DNA of 64,000 bases. Source: Agrocybe praecox. Its lineage: Eukaryota > Basidiomycota > Agaricomycetes > Agaricales > Agrocybaceae. Shown here piece after piece: positions 36,047 to 47,000 of this stretch; the stretch's first letter is position 1, and every line of letters starts with the position of its first letter. The notes beneath the pieces are model-generated. The model was not told the origin of the DNA, did no database searches, and saw only the letters and a list, made by a program, of their open reading frames with translations. The stretch is taken from NCBI GenBank assembly GCA_964017145.1, contig OZ024850.1, forward strand, positions 845,618 to 909,617, read 5' to 3'. Made by a program: the position numbers and the translations under genes.

Positions 36047-36294
36047 TACATTTTATGGGACCACTGAAGTGACATATGTTTTGTACCTTAAGTTTGAACA
36101 GACAGTAAAATGCAAAACATTTGAATTCTTGAACTACTGGAACTTAAAGCTCAAACATCAATTGGAATCTATCATGATGACCTCTACAACTTCACTCTCT
36201 TTCCTCTGCTGATAAACCCCTTTCTCATTCTTTTTCTTTCTACTATAAATAAGAATAAGCACACTGGTGTGAAAATAGATTATTAAAGCAGTGT

Positions 36295-36825
36295 TTACTG
36301 TTCTTGAGTTAGATCAATGGGATGAGCTTGGTTTGTACCTGGTCGGAGAGTTTCGAGGTAAATTATTGTCCACTCATGAAAGGCATATAATTTGATCTGA
36401 AGGCCACAGCTGGAGTCGTATTTCCATGCTGGTCCCAGGATGGTGCCATGTAACGAGGCTTTCCTGATGGTGGGATGCTGGATCTCTAAGTTTGGCCTCC
36501 TGCTGACTTCAAGCCACTTTACTTGAGTCTTCCAGTAGACCCAAGCGTTGAAACCACCATAAGAGATGAAAAGGTCCCCCATCACGCCAATGTTGCGAAT
36601 TGAATCAATGTTGCATATACCAAAGCTGTACCAGAGTTTGTAGCAAACACAGATTCCTGACGGATGAAAGAAATCTCTCTCGACGTGGGGGATATTGATG
36701 TTGGTTATCTCCATTGCACAGGAAGGACGCTGGGAACGGCACTGCCGCACAATGGACTCTGAAGTGCAAATACTTGGAAAGCACTGAAAGCATGAGTAAA
36801 GCACCCAGGCCGACGTGACAGGCAT
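36295..36825 (-). CDS. Hypothetical protein, 176 aa
   Basis: Single-exon minus ORF with normal amino-acid composition, several Trp and Cys residues, and the phrases GDLFISYGGFNAWVYWK and LGPAWKYDSSCGLQIKLY. These phrases recall a beta-rich fold such as a propeller blade, but I recognise no family. It has no supporting splice signals. It may be a fragment of a larger gene whose other exons lie at 36877-37080, or a chance ORF. Confidence 0.35.
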   Translation of the reverse strand: MPVTSAWVLYSCFQCFPSICTSESIVRQCRSQRPSCAMEITNINIPHVERDFFHPSGICVCYKLWYSFGICNIDSIRNIGVMGDLFISYGGFNAWVYWKTQVKWLEVSRRPNLEIQHPTIRKASLHGTILGPAWKYDSSCGLQIKLYAFHEWTIIYLETLRPGTNQAHPIDLTQEQ

Positions 36826-37147
36826 GACATGGTCACATCACTCCATAAACACATTGAAGACTGCGAACATACAATGTCATTTACCTTGAATGACTTGTCT
36901 TCGGCTACCCAAATTTATATCATACGGCATTGCGATTTGATTGTTGACTGAGGAGTCACTGGGAAAAGCCTTAACGGCTCCGTTCAGTAAGTTTGACAAC
37001 AGAGATTTTGTCGTATTTAGTAATCGGGTAAAGACTTCCATTGATTTTCCACGTCTGTGTAGGGCACAAAAGTACCTCATCTCGACTCAGTGACCATCAC
37101 TGAATGCAGGCAGCCAGTGCTGTCAAATTTATGTATGAGTGATGCAT

Positions 37148-37185
37148 AGTTGCCCCACATAAAGTATGCATCCACAGGGGCAACT
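37148..37185. repeat. 9-bp stem hairpin with GATGCAT-like flanks
   Basis: AGTTGCCCC (37148-37156) pairs with GGGGCAACT (37177-37185). The nearby GTATGCATCCACAGG resembles the TIR of the element at 24195-24940. It could be a small remnant of that family. Confidence 0.5.
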
Positions 37186-38219
37186 TAGGTTGGGTCATGC
37201 ATACATCTGCCAGTAACAGGTGATGCAGGTAGTCGACGTGCGGCGTCACGGAACATCCAGTGACAATCATGGAGTCCGTAAAATGAACACAAGAGGCGAT
37301 GCGAAGCAAGAGATTGTCGATTATGCCCTAGCCGTTGCGTCATTTCAGAAAACAATCTGCTTCCCCTCCCTTTGTTTCAGGACTCAAATTCATGTCAATC
37401 GGAGAAGATAAGATCGATAATGATCGAGCCTACATTGATTGTCACTATATATGATACTTCCAGTAAGTGCCAATTGGTAGGCTTTGTCAGTTGCAAACGA
37501 GATGCTTACCAGTACTATGCCAGATCATGGTTCTGACCTTGAAGAACAGTGCACTTGGGCGCTCAATACACCCTAATGGTCGAGGTCAGTCGAGAATTAA
37601 TAGTCAGAATGAGAACAAAAAGCTTACCAAACTCGTTAGATTCGATTCTTAATGCCAGACACGCACAGCCAACACGATTCTGGATGAAGATCAGGTCTCG
37701 TATAACGCTCTGAGGTGCTTTAAATCATCTAGGTACATTCTATTAACCATTCCCTCCACTATGTTAAGCCATCCGGTGTGGGCAATTCACAAAAACTTAT
37801 ATTTCCTGGCAGAAACTGAACGCCCATCAAGATCTGGGCATCAAAGTTGCTGCTCCAGTGGGTACTCTTGTCAGCGAACTCGTACTCGGGTGGTTCGCAG
37901 ACGTTGTACGCAAGAAAATGTGTGTATAAACATCTCCATCCATCTATATACTGATTTTTGACTTGATTTTGTTCCAGGTGTCGAACTCACAATCCATATT
38001 GTCTCTGCGTACACCTAGGCTTTGTCTGGCTCGGTAGCTGCAGTATCCATTATCTAGCTGTGTTGCGGTACCACAATCTCCCTTCTGGGGAGGCTTCTAC
38101 TAAGATTTGAGGCCACGTAATGGTTGTTGTGTTCACATCACGGAGTTAGGGCAACTCCGGTGAGTACAGTACTTCTGAGAGCCTGGATCATACTAACCGC
38201 AGCATTGTTAGTCTAGCTG

Positions 38220-38792
38220 GTGCCCTTGTTGCTTTTATTTTCACGGCAGCTTACAAGAGCTGCCAACTACAACAATCTTGTATGTGTCTTCACCCTCACA
38301 AGAAACCCTACCATTGCTTGCAACGTCCGCTCCTTTTCTATCCTGAGGATCGCACACGTAAACACCCTCTTTACGGGTTCTGGCTACCACCCTCTCCAAC
38401 ATGTTCGATTTGACCTCTCTTCAAGTCACCGCATCGGGCAGGTAGCTGGGTCATGCGTACCAGCAATAATCCATCGTATTTCTGTCCCAGATGATTTACT
38501 TTTTTCCATATCAATGACAACACTGCCTGCTTCCTCAACCAGACAGCCGCACTCCAAGAACTTGAAATTGACTTTATATACAAAACACTTGCTCCTGTTG
38601 CAGAGCTACACATGGGCCCGTTGCCATCTCTTACCCAACCCACCAGTTCCTCCTCAAGTTGCTCAACATCCCATTCCTGGAAGACCCATCGAACACATTC
38701 ATTTCAATTCCGGAGGTTTAATGGAAGATGTCGCTGAATGCCTATCACAATCAGCAGCCCAAATCATCGTCTTAGCCGCCGCAACTCCCTAA
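38220..38792 (+). pseudogene. F-box/LRR-like protein fragment, tentative
   Basis: A 190-codon plus ORF. Segments such as LTRAANYNNLVCVFTLTRNP, ELEIDFIYKTLAPVAEL (in another frame, near 38560) and GRPIEHIHFNSGGLMEDVAE followed by CLSQSAAQIIVLAAATP look like the C-terminal leucine-rich part of basidiomycete F-box proteins. These proteins select substrates for SCF ubiquitin ligases. No F-box itself is visible, and the pieces change frame, so this is probably a decayed fragment. The identification is weak. Confidence 0.3.
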
Positions 38793-39191
38793 GACACATT
38801 CCGCGTTGGAGAGATCGTCATCACCCACTCGAATCAGACGCCTGCGAATGATTGTAAGGGCTCTGTACCCAATAGCATATTGACCGGCGGGTTCGCAAAA
38901 GCAAGATAACAGCTGGGAGAAAGTAGATACACAAAAGGATAGATCAATTATCCCCCGACAATGTAATCCATCTATTGCCAACCCGCAATCTCTCCTTCGC
39001 ACCACTTGTTGACGTTAAAAGTGACCAGTTATAGATGGGCATCTCCCTGCCAACGATGAAGTCATGGGTTAAATAATTTTTTGATCCAAGGACCAATTCG
39101 CAGCTCTATCCTGTTTGAACTGTTTGCATGTAAGCTTGTACATACCACCTATATTGATGCAACCTTTTACAAATCATTATTGCCTACTTAG

Positions 39192-39722
39192 ATGATACTT
39201 AGACGACAAATGCAGCTTGTCAACAATGAGGGTACTCGTTTTCTGTCAGGGAAACGACCTTATGAGCGACGACAAAGACCATCCTCTTCGAAAGCATGGT
39301 ACACCGATGAGAGCGATCCCCCAGTCAAGCGCCTCCAAACGAATCTACGACAACATTTCCCATCCTGGATGATACCACTCCCTTCCGATAGTCACTGTCC
39401 GTTGACAGCCACTGAAAACATCATTGGTCGTCACTTAAATGGAATCGATATACTGCACATTTGCAGCAAGATGGCGACGGGATCCTTTGTTCATGTCGAA
39501 CAAGCAAGTCTATCACGAAGTGCATCACATTATGGGGCTTGGTCGAAGGCAATCCTTGACACTTTCGACGCTAATAAGTGTGCAGAGGGGAGGGCCCTGG
39601 CGACTGATACGAAAATATGTGTTCCTTGTGTGGACAAAGATTCGGTCGATGTTAGACACCCCGTGTACATGATATTAGGAATGGGCCCTCATACAAGCAT
39701 TATCGGGGACCTGCCTTCTTAA
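39192..39722 (+). CDS. Hypothetical ORF, 176 aa
   Basis: Plus ORF with a basic N-terminal part (GKRPYERRQRPSSSKAWY) and no recognised domain. An overlapping frame (39439-39672) reads MGLGRRQSLTLSTLIS and ISVQRGGPWRLIRKYVFLVW, which has a more protein-like pattern. I cannot say which, if either, is used. Frame shifting between them would fit a decayed gene. Confidence 0.25.
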   Translation: MILRRQMQLVNNEGTRFLSGKRPYERRQRPSSSKAWYTDESDPPVKRLQTNLRQHFPSWMIPLPSDSHCPLTATENIIGRHLNGIDILHICSKMATGSFVHVEQASLSRSASHYGAWSKAILDTFDANKCAEGRALATDTKICVPCVDKDSVDVRHPVYMILGMGPHTSIIGDLPS

Positions 39723-40185
39723 CCTGGTCGATTGGACACTTCATCTGAATTGCACAAGCATCCGTAGCTATGTTGATGAGGTCTATCTAAAATTCTTCTG
39801 GCGTAGTGTAGGCCTCATTTATATATGCCAAGAACTGTCCGGCGACACTGTTCAAATGTTCGCATGGAATCGGGTCGGTCTGCCATCGAGTCTTCGTTTT
39901 TTTGTTATACTTATATTCATTCCATTAGTATGCTTCTTATCACGAAACCCGTTGAATAAAGTTCCAGTCACTATTCATCATCTATCGACATCACGATAAC
40001 TTCAACATCTTTCACTCTCTCAAATCCTCAAGATTGCGACCTCAGAAGCCTCACTGAAATAACAAGGCAATCTCTCACTCTCCTCAAACCTTGGACGCTT
40101 GTCGACTCTTTGTCATTCGTATGATTCCACATTTCTTGAATATGGGAATTGAACATATGCAATCCATAGACCGCAAGATGCCATC

Positions 40186-41290
40186 GTGCAAGACATAGCA
40201 TCTCAGGCTTCCAAATATGTCGGAGCCATTCAAATGGGCATCTCTGCTGCGTACAGTGGCTTCACCGTGACGGAGGATGTCCTTTTTCTCGCCAACCTAG
40301 ATACTATCGAAGATGAAGAAGATTTACAACAATACCTGTCTGGGATGATGGAGCTGGCCAAGCAAGCACGTGATAATGCTCACAAGGCTCTTGAAGCATT
40401 CCAAAACATTCGAGCTGACATATACGCAGTAAGCATTGCGATAATTCCATAACGCCAATTGACTGTAAATCCTACCACGTTATTTTCTACTGCAGACTGT
40501 ATCCAAGTTAAATCAGGATCCATTGAAGAAGGACTATGATATCAAAAATCCGAACGGAAAGTAAAGAATCTCCCGCCATTCAACATCAGCGACGTTGAAA
40601 CTTTGGCCAAATTTGGCGATCAAATTTCGACTTTTGCGAGTTGGTGGGACAAGATGGATATCGAGACGCACCCACCATACAAGCCTGGCCAGCCTCTTGC
40701 TAAATACCTTGGCCGATTCAAGGATCTGAACCTCGTCAAGAGGTGGACGACACTGAGATCACAATATGCTGCCTATGTTCGAACGGTATGTAAAATCAAA
40801 TCTGAAATTTTTATGTCGTACGAATGTCCTGACTGGCATGATTTATAGATCCCAGAGATGGAAGCGTTTCACTTTCACTTCAAGGTCTATATAATGTCGC
40901 GCCATTCAAAGTTTTTGTGTGTTATACGAAACGGCATCGCGATGCGGTACCTACTTCAAAGGATGGGGTTTCATGGTTGTACCTGCAGGTCGGCGCGATA
41001 TTTCTAGAAGTATTCACATTTCAGCACCTCACCCTCAGTTCGACAGAGAGCTGCTTCAGTATTTCAATAGACTAGATCAACAACTCTTCTGGTGGCAGGA
41101 ATCATTTGTAACGCCTTGCTCAGCCCTTCTTCCTGTATTCAGTCTACGAAAGTGTCTCAGGGATATTACAAAACAGACCCTTGAGGGTAAAACAGTTTGC
41201 GGTGTGTATTTTTTTTTCTTTTTCTTTTCAAGTCATATGCACGCAACTTCCATTCTTATATCTTTCACTTCTGCTTATAACATGTGCTAA
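40186..41290 (+). CDS. Exon pieces of an unrecognised helical protein, possibly disrupted
   Basis: Three ORFs in the same direction: 40186-40452 (helical, MMELAKQARDNAHKALEAFQ), 40603-40848 (STFASWWDKMDIETHPPY and FKDLNLVKRWTTLRSQYAAY) and 40919-41290 (FDRELLQYFNRLDQQLFWWQ). The first two look like consecutive exons of the coiled, uncharacterised proteins common in mushroom genomes. Clean splice junctions between all three were not found. The chromovirus at 41327 is inserted just downstream. Confidence 0.35.
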
Positions 41291-41326
41291 TATTATCTCA
41301 GAAATTTTATAGTTACGGGTCGAACT

Positions 41327-41797
41327 TGTCAGGGTTTCCCCTATTTTCTCTTATTTTTCTATATTTATTTCGCATTTTTCCCTTTTGTAGATGTGTAGAT
41401 ATCTTATCTGTTTCATATCTTTGATTATCTCTTGATTATATCTTGATTATCATTTGATTAGATACTTATCACTTTAATTTCCCATGAGCATAGCCTCATC
41501 CATTCTACATCATTCCACATCATTCTTTTACTTTCTTTATGATGTCATTGCCTTATTCATCATTCCTTTCTATGATGTCATGGAGGAATATTCTAGAATA
41601 GCTGTAGGGTATATATACTGGACATGTATGTAGCTGTAGCCCCAGCTTCAATCTCTTAGGATATCCACTATCATTGGTGTGATCTCTTAGAACCATTGAG
41701 TGCCTCTCTCTCTCTTCATCTCTCTCTCCCTCTCTCTCTCTCTCTTGCTTGTCTTTGTTGGTGGCCTTGTCACACTGATCTTAGTGTTGCCCTGACA
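41327..41797 (+). repeat. 5' LTR of outer element
   Basis: 471 bp with terminal TGTCAGGG/CCCTGACA. It contains a TATA box (TATATATA, 41610-41617), and 34 nt downstream of the TATA start the phrase AGCTTCAATCT (41644-41654), the predicted transcript start. A CT microsatellite lies at 41705-41750. Confidence 0.93.
41610..41654 (+). promoter_or_regulatory. LTR core promoter and predicted RNA 5' end
   Basis: TATATATA at 41610-41617 is followed at the usual distance by AGCTTCAATCT at 41644-41654. The transcript start is inferred from this distance and from complementarity to the primer-binding site at 41800-41810. Confidence 0.65.
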
Positions 41798-41799
41798 GA

Positions 41800-41810
41800 A
41801 GATTGAAGCT
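41800..41810 (+). other. Primer-binding site, self-priming type
   Basis: AGATTGAAGCT starts two bases after the LTR and is the exact 11-nt reverse complement of AGCTTCAATCT at 41644-41654 in the LTR. This is the geometry known for Tf1-type elements that prime from their own RNA 5' end instead of a tRNA. Confidence 0.75.
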
Positions 41811-42309
41811 CTCTCAGACAACTCCACCAATCACTATCCATCATCCTGCATTTATCTACACCAATCTATTCATCTCTCTTTCCACTATTTCTCCTCACAT
41901 CCTCCCACCACATATATCATTTCCTTTATCATCACCAACCCTTCAACCTCCAACATCCTCCCTATCCTCTCTATCATTTCTCCCTCCCCAATTTCAACAT
42001 CTCCTCAAGACATCTCTCTTTCTACTGGGTTTCTCACTCTCTGTTGTGTGTTGTGTGTGAACTTGTAGATAGGGATACCAACTGTTGGGGCAGATTCAGG
42101 CCAACTGTTTCTGTCTTTGGTGGTCTAGGAAAATACCAGGTAGTCAACCCTGTGATCCTAGGTTTAGACCCACTGTGCCTGGGGTGACAACTGGGTATCT
42201 AGTATATAGTTTTTTTTTTTAGTTACTTAGTTTAGTCTCAAGGGCACTTTTTGTAGATAGCTTCTCCCACACACACACCAGAGAGCCTCTACTTTATCTG
42301 CACCACAAT

Positions 42310-43407
42310 ATGGACACTACCAATATCCTCCCTACCACTACTCTCCCTTCCGTAGAAGAGCTCCTGCAACAAATCTCTCTTCTTACCCAGGAGTTAAACC
42401 TCTTAAAGCAGCAGCAGCAACAATCCACCACCACCCCTATTACACAGTCATCACCTTTTTCTGCTGCTAGAAGAGCTGATACTCTCTCTCCCAATCATGA
42501 TGCTCCCTCCTTCTTTGGTTCACATTCTGGAATCAAAGTTTCCCCTCCTGAGCCATATGATGGTTCAATGCAAAAAGCAGAAACCTTCCTTAGCCAACTC
42601 AAGTTATATTTCTATGGGAAGGGCATCACAAATGATCTTCAAAAGGTTGTTTGTGCTCTATCCTATATGAAAGGAGGTACTGCTGGAAAATGGGCACTTG
42701 ATAAAACCAAAATTCTGGATGGAGATTATTCCAAAGAAGGCCTTTGGGATGATTTTGTCTATGAGTTCAGGGAAGTCTTTGGAGATCCAGACCCTGCCAG
42801 CACAGCCAGACACAAAATGAACTTGCTCAAGCAGGGAAGTCAAACTGCTGATGAGTATGTGGCTAGCTTCAGGGAATTGGTTTCAGACACTGGGTACAAT
42901 GATGCTGCGTTGGTTGAGAAATTTCAGACTGGGCTCAACAGATCTCTCAGGGAAAAAGTTTATAGTGTACCTGAGATGCCCAAAACTCTGAATGGCTGGA
43001 TTTCTTGGGCTACCAAGCTGGACAGGCAATGGAGACAGATGGAAGCATTCAACAAATCTACTTCCTCTTCCTCTTCCTCTTCCTCTTCTCCATTTTCTAA
43101 GGCTCCTTCATCCAACAAGCCTCAGTCCAAGCCTGCTGCCCCCAGTTCAACTCCCTTTGTTGGCAATCAGAGAAATCAAGTTGATCAAGCAAGGCAACCA
43201 GATATAGTTCCTATGGAAGTTGATTCAGGATGGAAGTCAGTCAGGCCCCTCATCTGCTTCAAATGCAGAAAGCAAGGTCATAAGGCAGCTGATTGCAGGT
43301 CTTCAGTCAACATCAATGCCATGAACCATGAGGAGCTGAAAGACTTTTATGGAAAACTGATCAAGGAAGAAGAATCCAACAAGGAAACTCCACAGAAGAA
43401 TTTTTAG
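42310..43407 (+). CDS. gag: Gag region of outer element, truncated by frameshift
   Basis: 365 codons. It has an N-terminal coiled region (QISLLTQELNLLKQQQQQS), a retrotransposon capsid domain about residues 75-235 (FVYEFREVFGDPDPASTARH, TADEYVASFRELVSDTGY) and a CCHC zinc knuckle CFKCRKQGHKAADC near residue 315. The frame ends at TAG 43405-43407. The nested sister copy continues through this point in one Gag-Pol ORF. Alignment of the two shows a single-base loss near 43390 in this copy. Sequence to 43593 continues the Gag-protease linker in the shifted frame until the nested LTR. Confidence 0.88.
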   Translation: MDTTNILPTTTLPSVEELLQQISLLTQELNLLKQQQQQSTTTPITQSSPFSAARRADTLSPNHDAPSFFGSHSGIKVSPPEPYDGSMQKAETFLSQLKLYFYGKGITNDLQKVVCALSYMKGGTAGKWALDKTKILDGDYSKEGLWDDFVYEFREVFGDPDPASTARHKMNLLKQGSQTADEYVASFRELVSDTGYNDAALVEKFQTGLNRSLREKVYSVPEMPKTLNGWISWATKLDRQWRQMEAFNKSTSSSSSSSSSPFSKAPSSNKPQSKPAAPSSTPFVGNQRNQVDQARQPDIVPMEVDSGWKSVRPLICFKCRKQGHKAADCRSSVNINAMNHEELKDFYGKLIKEEESNKETPQKNF

Positions 43408-43593
43408 AGGCACCATTGGTGAAGGACATGTCCCAATGGAATAAATTTAATGTATTAGAAGATGAAAGCAATAAACTCAATCCTTCCTCTTCAGATTCTG
43501 ATACAGAAACCATGTCCTCTGATTATTCTTCTTCCACTCCTGAAAAAATCTACATCCTGGGTCACAAGCCTAAAACCTCTACTCATTTGTCAG

Positions 43594-43645
43594 TGTCAGG
43601 GCAACACTATAATCAGTGTGACAAGGCCACCAACAAAGACAAGTG

Positions 43646-43689
<44 letters not shown>

Positions 43690-44062
43690 TAGAGAGACAC
43701 TCAATGATTCTAAGAGATCACACCAATGATAGTGGATATCCTAAGAGATTGAAGCTGGGGCTACAACTACCTACATGTCCAGTATATATACCCTACAGCT
43801 ATTCTAGAATATTCCTCTATGACATCATAGAAAGGAATGATGAGTAAGGCAATGACATCATAAAGAAAGTAAAAGAATAATGTGGAATGATGTAAAATGA
43901 ATGAGGCTGTGCTCATGAGAAATCAAAGTGATAAGTATCTAATCAAATGATAATCAAGAGATAATCAAAGATATGAAACAGATAAGATATCTACACATCT
44001 ACAAAAGGGAAAAATGCGAAATAAATATAGAAAAATAAGGGGAAATAGGGGAAACCCTGACA
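43594..44062 (-). repeat. 3' LTR of nested element
   Basis: 469 bp, TGTCAGGG to CCCTGACA termini, with a long GA microsatellite at 43650-43690. It is the 3' LTR because Gag-Pol reads toward it on the minus strand. Confidence 0.92.
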
Positions 44063-44071
44063 TCACCCCCT

Positions 44072-47000
44072 CTATAAGGCACATTTCCCACAATGTGCAC
44101 ATGTATGACTGAGTTTGGAGGGTTTCAGAGGAGGTGGAGGTTCAGTAAAATTAATTAAAGGAGAAAATGAAAGTCTATCAAAAGTTAAGGCAGAAATCTT
44201 TCTGGGAGCAGCTGGGTGTTTTGCATGGAATTCCTTGATTGATTTAGCTGCCCTCTTCAGATTTTCAGCAGGTTCCCAAGTACTTTCTTCATTTGGGTAG
44301 TTTTTCCATTTCACCAAGTATTGCAGCTTATTTCTGAATAATCTGCTGTCCTTGATGTACTCAACTTCCCATTCAGGGTTTTCTCCTTTGATAACTGGTG
44401 GAGGTCTAGAAGGGGGCTTTCTACCAACTGGATCAGGATGATGGGGCATGAGCTTGACCACATTGAATACAGGATGGATCTTCATGGTAGAAGGCAATTT
44501 CAATTCATAGGCATTTGGACCAACAACTTTGATAATCTTGTATGGTCCATATCTTTTGTCCTCCAATTTCTTGGAAGGCCTATCAGTTTTCAAGTCCTTG
44601 CCATCCAGCCAAACCATGTCTCCTACTTTGAATTCTGTAGGTGTACCTCTGTTTCTATCATAGAATTTAGCCATGTCATCAGCAGCCTTTTTGAGTGCAG
44701 ACTCTGCTTCTTTTCTGGCCTCTTCCATGTTTTTCACAAAGGTATCTACAGTGTCCATCTTGCTGTCTCTAAGAGGTTCTGTGCCCATCCTGGGATGTCT
44801 ACCATTATTGAGCATGAAGGGTGTTTGCCTAGTAGATGCTTGAACTCTGTTGTTGTAGGAGAATTCAGCTAAGGACAACCATTCTACCCAATCATCTTGT
44901 CTATGGTTTATGAAGAGCCTGAGGTATTGTTCTACTTCTTGATTTACCCTCTCAGTTTGACCATCTGTCTGAGGGTGATAGGCTGTAGATGAAGCAGTCT
45001 GAATACCTAATAAGGAGTTGAGCTCTTTCATGAACTTGGAGACAAACTGAGGACCTCTATCACAGATTATTTTGATAGGTAGACCATGCAGTTTCCAGAC
45101 ATAGTCTCTGTAGAGCTTAGCAGTACCTTCAGATGTGACCTCATCTGTGGTAGGTATGATGTGGATCATCTTGCTAAGCCTATCTACAACTATCATGATG
45201 GCATTGTACCCTTGACACTCAGGTAATCCAGTGATAAAGTCCACAGTAATGGTTTGCCAGACATCAGAAGGAATTTCAGTAGGAGTCAGGAAGCCAACAG
45301 GCTTAGCTGGAAATGTCTTTGTCCTGTTACATCTATCACAGCTTCTAGTGTAGGCTGCAATATAGTGAGACATTCCTGGCCACCAATAATTTCTAGAAAC
45401 TAGCTCTATTGTCTTCCATTTTCCTGGATGTCCAGCAATGTAGGCATCATGATGTAGTTCCACAATTTTCCTTCTAAGATCTTTGTCCTTAGGAACATAC
45501 ACCTTCCCTCTGTAGAGAATAAGTCCTTGCTCTTCTGCCCATTCCTGTCCTTCTATCTTCTTGGTTGAGGATCCCTTCAATTCCTGTACTGCCTTCACAA
45601 CCTTTTCATCCATGTCCTTTGCTTCTCTGATTTTCTTTAGAATATCAGTCTCAGGACCAGACAAAATGGTGTGCCCCTGTTTGAGAGCTTGGATTTTGAA
45701 GTAGGAAGGTTTGAGGAGAACTACATTTTCATTATCATTCTCCCCCTTCTTATGATCTGATCTTCTTGACAGGGCATCTGGCTTTAGGGATTTTTTACCA
45801 GGCCTATGATGAAGAGAAAAGTCAAATCTGGACAAAAACAGAGACCATCTGGCCTGCCTTCTGGTTAACTTCTGGGCAGTCATAAAGTACTCTAGATTTT
45901 TGTGGTCTGTCCAAATCTCAAAGGTATGTTGAGTCCCTTCAAGATAATGTCTCCATTCATCTAGTGCCCTGATAATTGCCAGCATTTCCTTGTCATGAAT
46001 CTCATAATTTCTTTCTACTTCAGAGAGGCTCTTAGACATAAAAGCAACAGGATGCCATTTCCCATCTGATCCTTCCTGAGATAAGACAGCCCCAGTAGCA
46101 TAATCTGAGCTATCTGCTTCAACTTTATAGGGCTTATTATCATCAGGGAAAACCAAAACAGGGGAGGATGTGACCTTAAGCTTTAACTGATCAAAGGCTT
46201 CCTGATGTCTAAGTCCCCATCTCCAGACTGTTCCCTTCTTTGTCAATTCATGAAGTGGCTTGGCAATGTCTGCAAAATCCTCAATGAACCTTCTGTAGAA
46301 GTTAACAAATCCCAAGAATGATTGAACATCCTTGACATTTTCAGGTTCAGGCCATTTAGAGACTCCCTCTACCTTGACAGGATCCATTTCAATCTTGCCT
46401 TGTGAAATGATAAGTCCAAGATATTCAATCTTTTCCTTTTCAAATTCACATTTTTCTGCTTTCAGGTAGAGTTTGTTCTCTTCTAGGATTTTCAAAACCT
46501 TCTTGACTACTTCCCTATGATGTTCAAGAGTCTCAGTGAAAACCAATATGTCATCCATGTACACAATGACAACATTGCCATCAATGAGCTCTATGAAGAT
46601 ATCATTCATCATAGTTTGGAAAGTGGCAGGACTATTGGTTAAGCCAAAGAACATGACCAGTGGTTCAAACAGCCCTCTATTGGTTCTGAAAGCTGCTTTC
46701 CATTCATCTCCTTCCTTAACTCTGACATTGTTAAATCCCCATCTGACATCCAGCTTGGTGAAGTATTTAGCTTTACTGAGTTTAGTGATTATGTCAGAGA
46801 TGAGAGGCAAAGGGTAGGAGTTTTTGATGGTCATTTCATTGAGCTTTCTGTAGTCCTGAACTAGTCTAAGAGAGCCATCCTTCTTCTTGACAAAAAAGAC
46901 AGGGGATGCCATAGGTGACTTAGAAGGTCTGATTCTGCCAGATTTCAGATTTTCCTCTAAAAAAGCATCAAGTTCTTTTTGCTCATTTGGTGAAAGAGGA

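Noticed and set aside
41327..41797. tRNA-primed PBS
   Set aside because: The bases after the LTR match the element's own LTR exactly over 11 nt, and I see no resemblance to a usual tRNA 3' end with TGG at the start.
44115..44872. Plus-strand ORFs opposite the nested Gag-Pol
   Set aside because: Antisense shadows of a confirmed 1645-codon minus-strand polyprotein.
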